From Streptomyces dangxiongensis (GTDB taxonomy: Bacteria > Actinomycetota > Actinomycetes > Streptomycetales > Streptomycetaceae): a stretch of 64,000 nucleotides of DNA. The notes below the pieces were generated by a model. The model saw only the letters and a program-made list of their open reading frames with translations, was not told the DNA's origin and did not search any database. The stretch spans positions 4,712,001-4,776,000 of the forward strand of contig NZ_CP033073.1 in the NCBI RefSeq assembly GCF_003675325.1, given 5' to 3'. A program made the position numbers and the translations under genes. Shown one piece after another: positions 63,882 through 64,000 of the stretch (position 1 is its first letter; each line of letters starts with the position of its first letter).

Positions 63882-64000
63882 GTGTCCGTCCTCTCGAAGA
63901 TCATGCGTGCAGGCGAAGGCAAGATCCTGCGCAGGCTGCACCGCATCGCGGACCAGGTCAACTCCATCGAAGAGGACTTCGTCGACCTCTCCGACGCCGA
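63882..64000 (+). CDS. secA: SecA preprotein translocase ATPase (first 39 codons)
   Basis: GTG 63882 with AAGGAG ten nt upstream starts [20 protein letters not shown] and continues [18 protein letters not shown] to the right edge. This is the N-terminus of actinobacterial SecA, the ATPase motor of the SecYEG channel. The gene is cut by the window end. In mycobacteria secA1 also follows hpf, which supports the identity. Confidence 0.95.
   Translation, partial: MSVLSKIMRAGEGKILRRLHRIADQVNSIEEDFVDLSDA

Overview
The window is chromosomal DNA of a Streptomyces species. It is GC-rich with strong third-position GC bias and many GTG starts. It encodes an 87-residue developmental WhiB and the MtrA-MtrB-LpqB system, and it has a 16S-23S-5S rRNA operon with Streptomyces-type ends and no spacer tRNA. 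Much of the gene order matches a block that is also conserved in Mycobacterium tuberculosis (from memory: fadE25, a TIGR03089 gene, an LCP gene, manC, fbiB, fbiA, whiB2, Rv3259, DUF3499, manB, a SIS-like gene, manA, sahH, mtrA, mtrB, lpqB, a comF-like gene, hpf and secA). Here that block is interrupted by the rRNA operon and by accessory genes.

Layout. 1-2200: the 3' part of an M19 dipeptidase homologue with degenerate motifs, two tandem VOC proteins, and a divergent CGNR regulator with a GTTAC-rich candidate operator between them. 2300-5600: UDP-glucose dehydrogenase, an acyl-CoA dehydrogenase, then a 0.4 kb stretch bounded by two copies of the dehydrogenase 3' end that looks like an attachment-site scar. 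5600-16900: a copper-storage protein, a hotdog thioesterase, a family-2 glycosyltransferase, five LytR-CpsA-Psr (LCP) wall-polymer ligases, and a TIGR03089 gene broken by a frameshift. 17270-22730: a mannose-1-phosphate guanylyltransferase-like gene, an AlkA-type glycosylase, the F420 genes fbiB and fbiA, and a cysteine dioxygenase. 23400-35700: whiB, a giant glycosyltransferase/membrane protein with two compensating frameshifts, a DUF5719 protein, a zincin-like protein, DUF3499, manB, Trm112, a SIS-like protein, manA and a cation-efflux transporter.

35700-41000: a decayed signal-peptidase gene, ahcY, a conserved hypothetical gene, an RDD membrane protein and a SpoIIM-like protein. 41040-46780: the rRNA operon with several promoters and a strong terminator. 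46870-52600: a five-gene, tightly packed reverse operon (DUF58, MoxR ATPase, DUF4350, DUF4129, membrane protein). 52700-64000: mtnA, mtrA-mtrB-lpqB, a comF-like gene, hpf, a NarL-type response regulator, a YcaQ/AlkZ-type glycosylase, a GNAT acetyltransferase, and the first 39 codons of secA.

The main theme is envelope building and its control. Sugar-nucleotide supply (ugd, manA, manB, manC), glycosyltransferases and LCP ligases feed wall glycopolymers. MtrAB-LpqB and WhiB tie growth to division and sporulation, and SecA and hpf are housekeeping. I found no CRISPR array, no intact mobile element and no secondary-metabolite cluster. The most unusual signals are the synonymous-only duplicated gene end at 4953-5428, the two compensating frameshifts in the gene at 23918-27583, the frameshift in the TIGR03089 gene and the S26 peptidase relic at 35725-36005.
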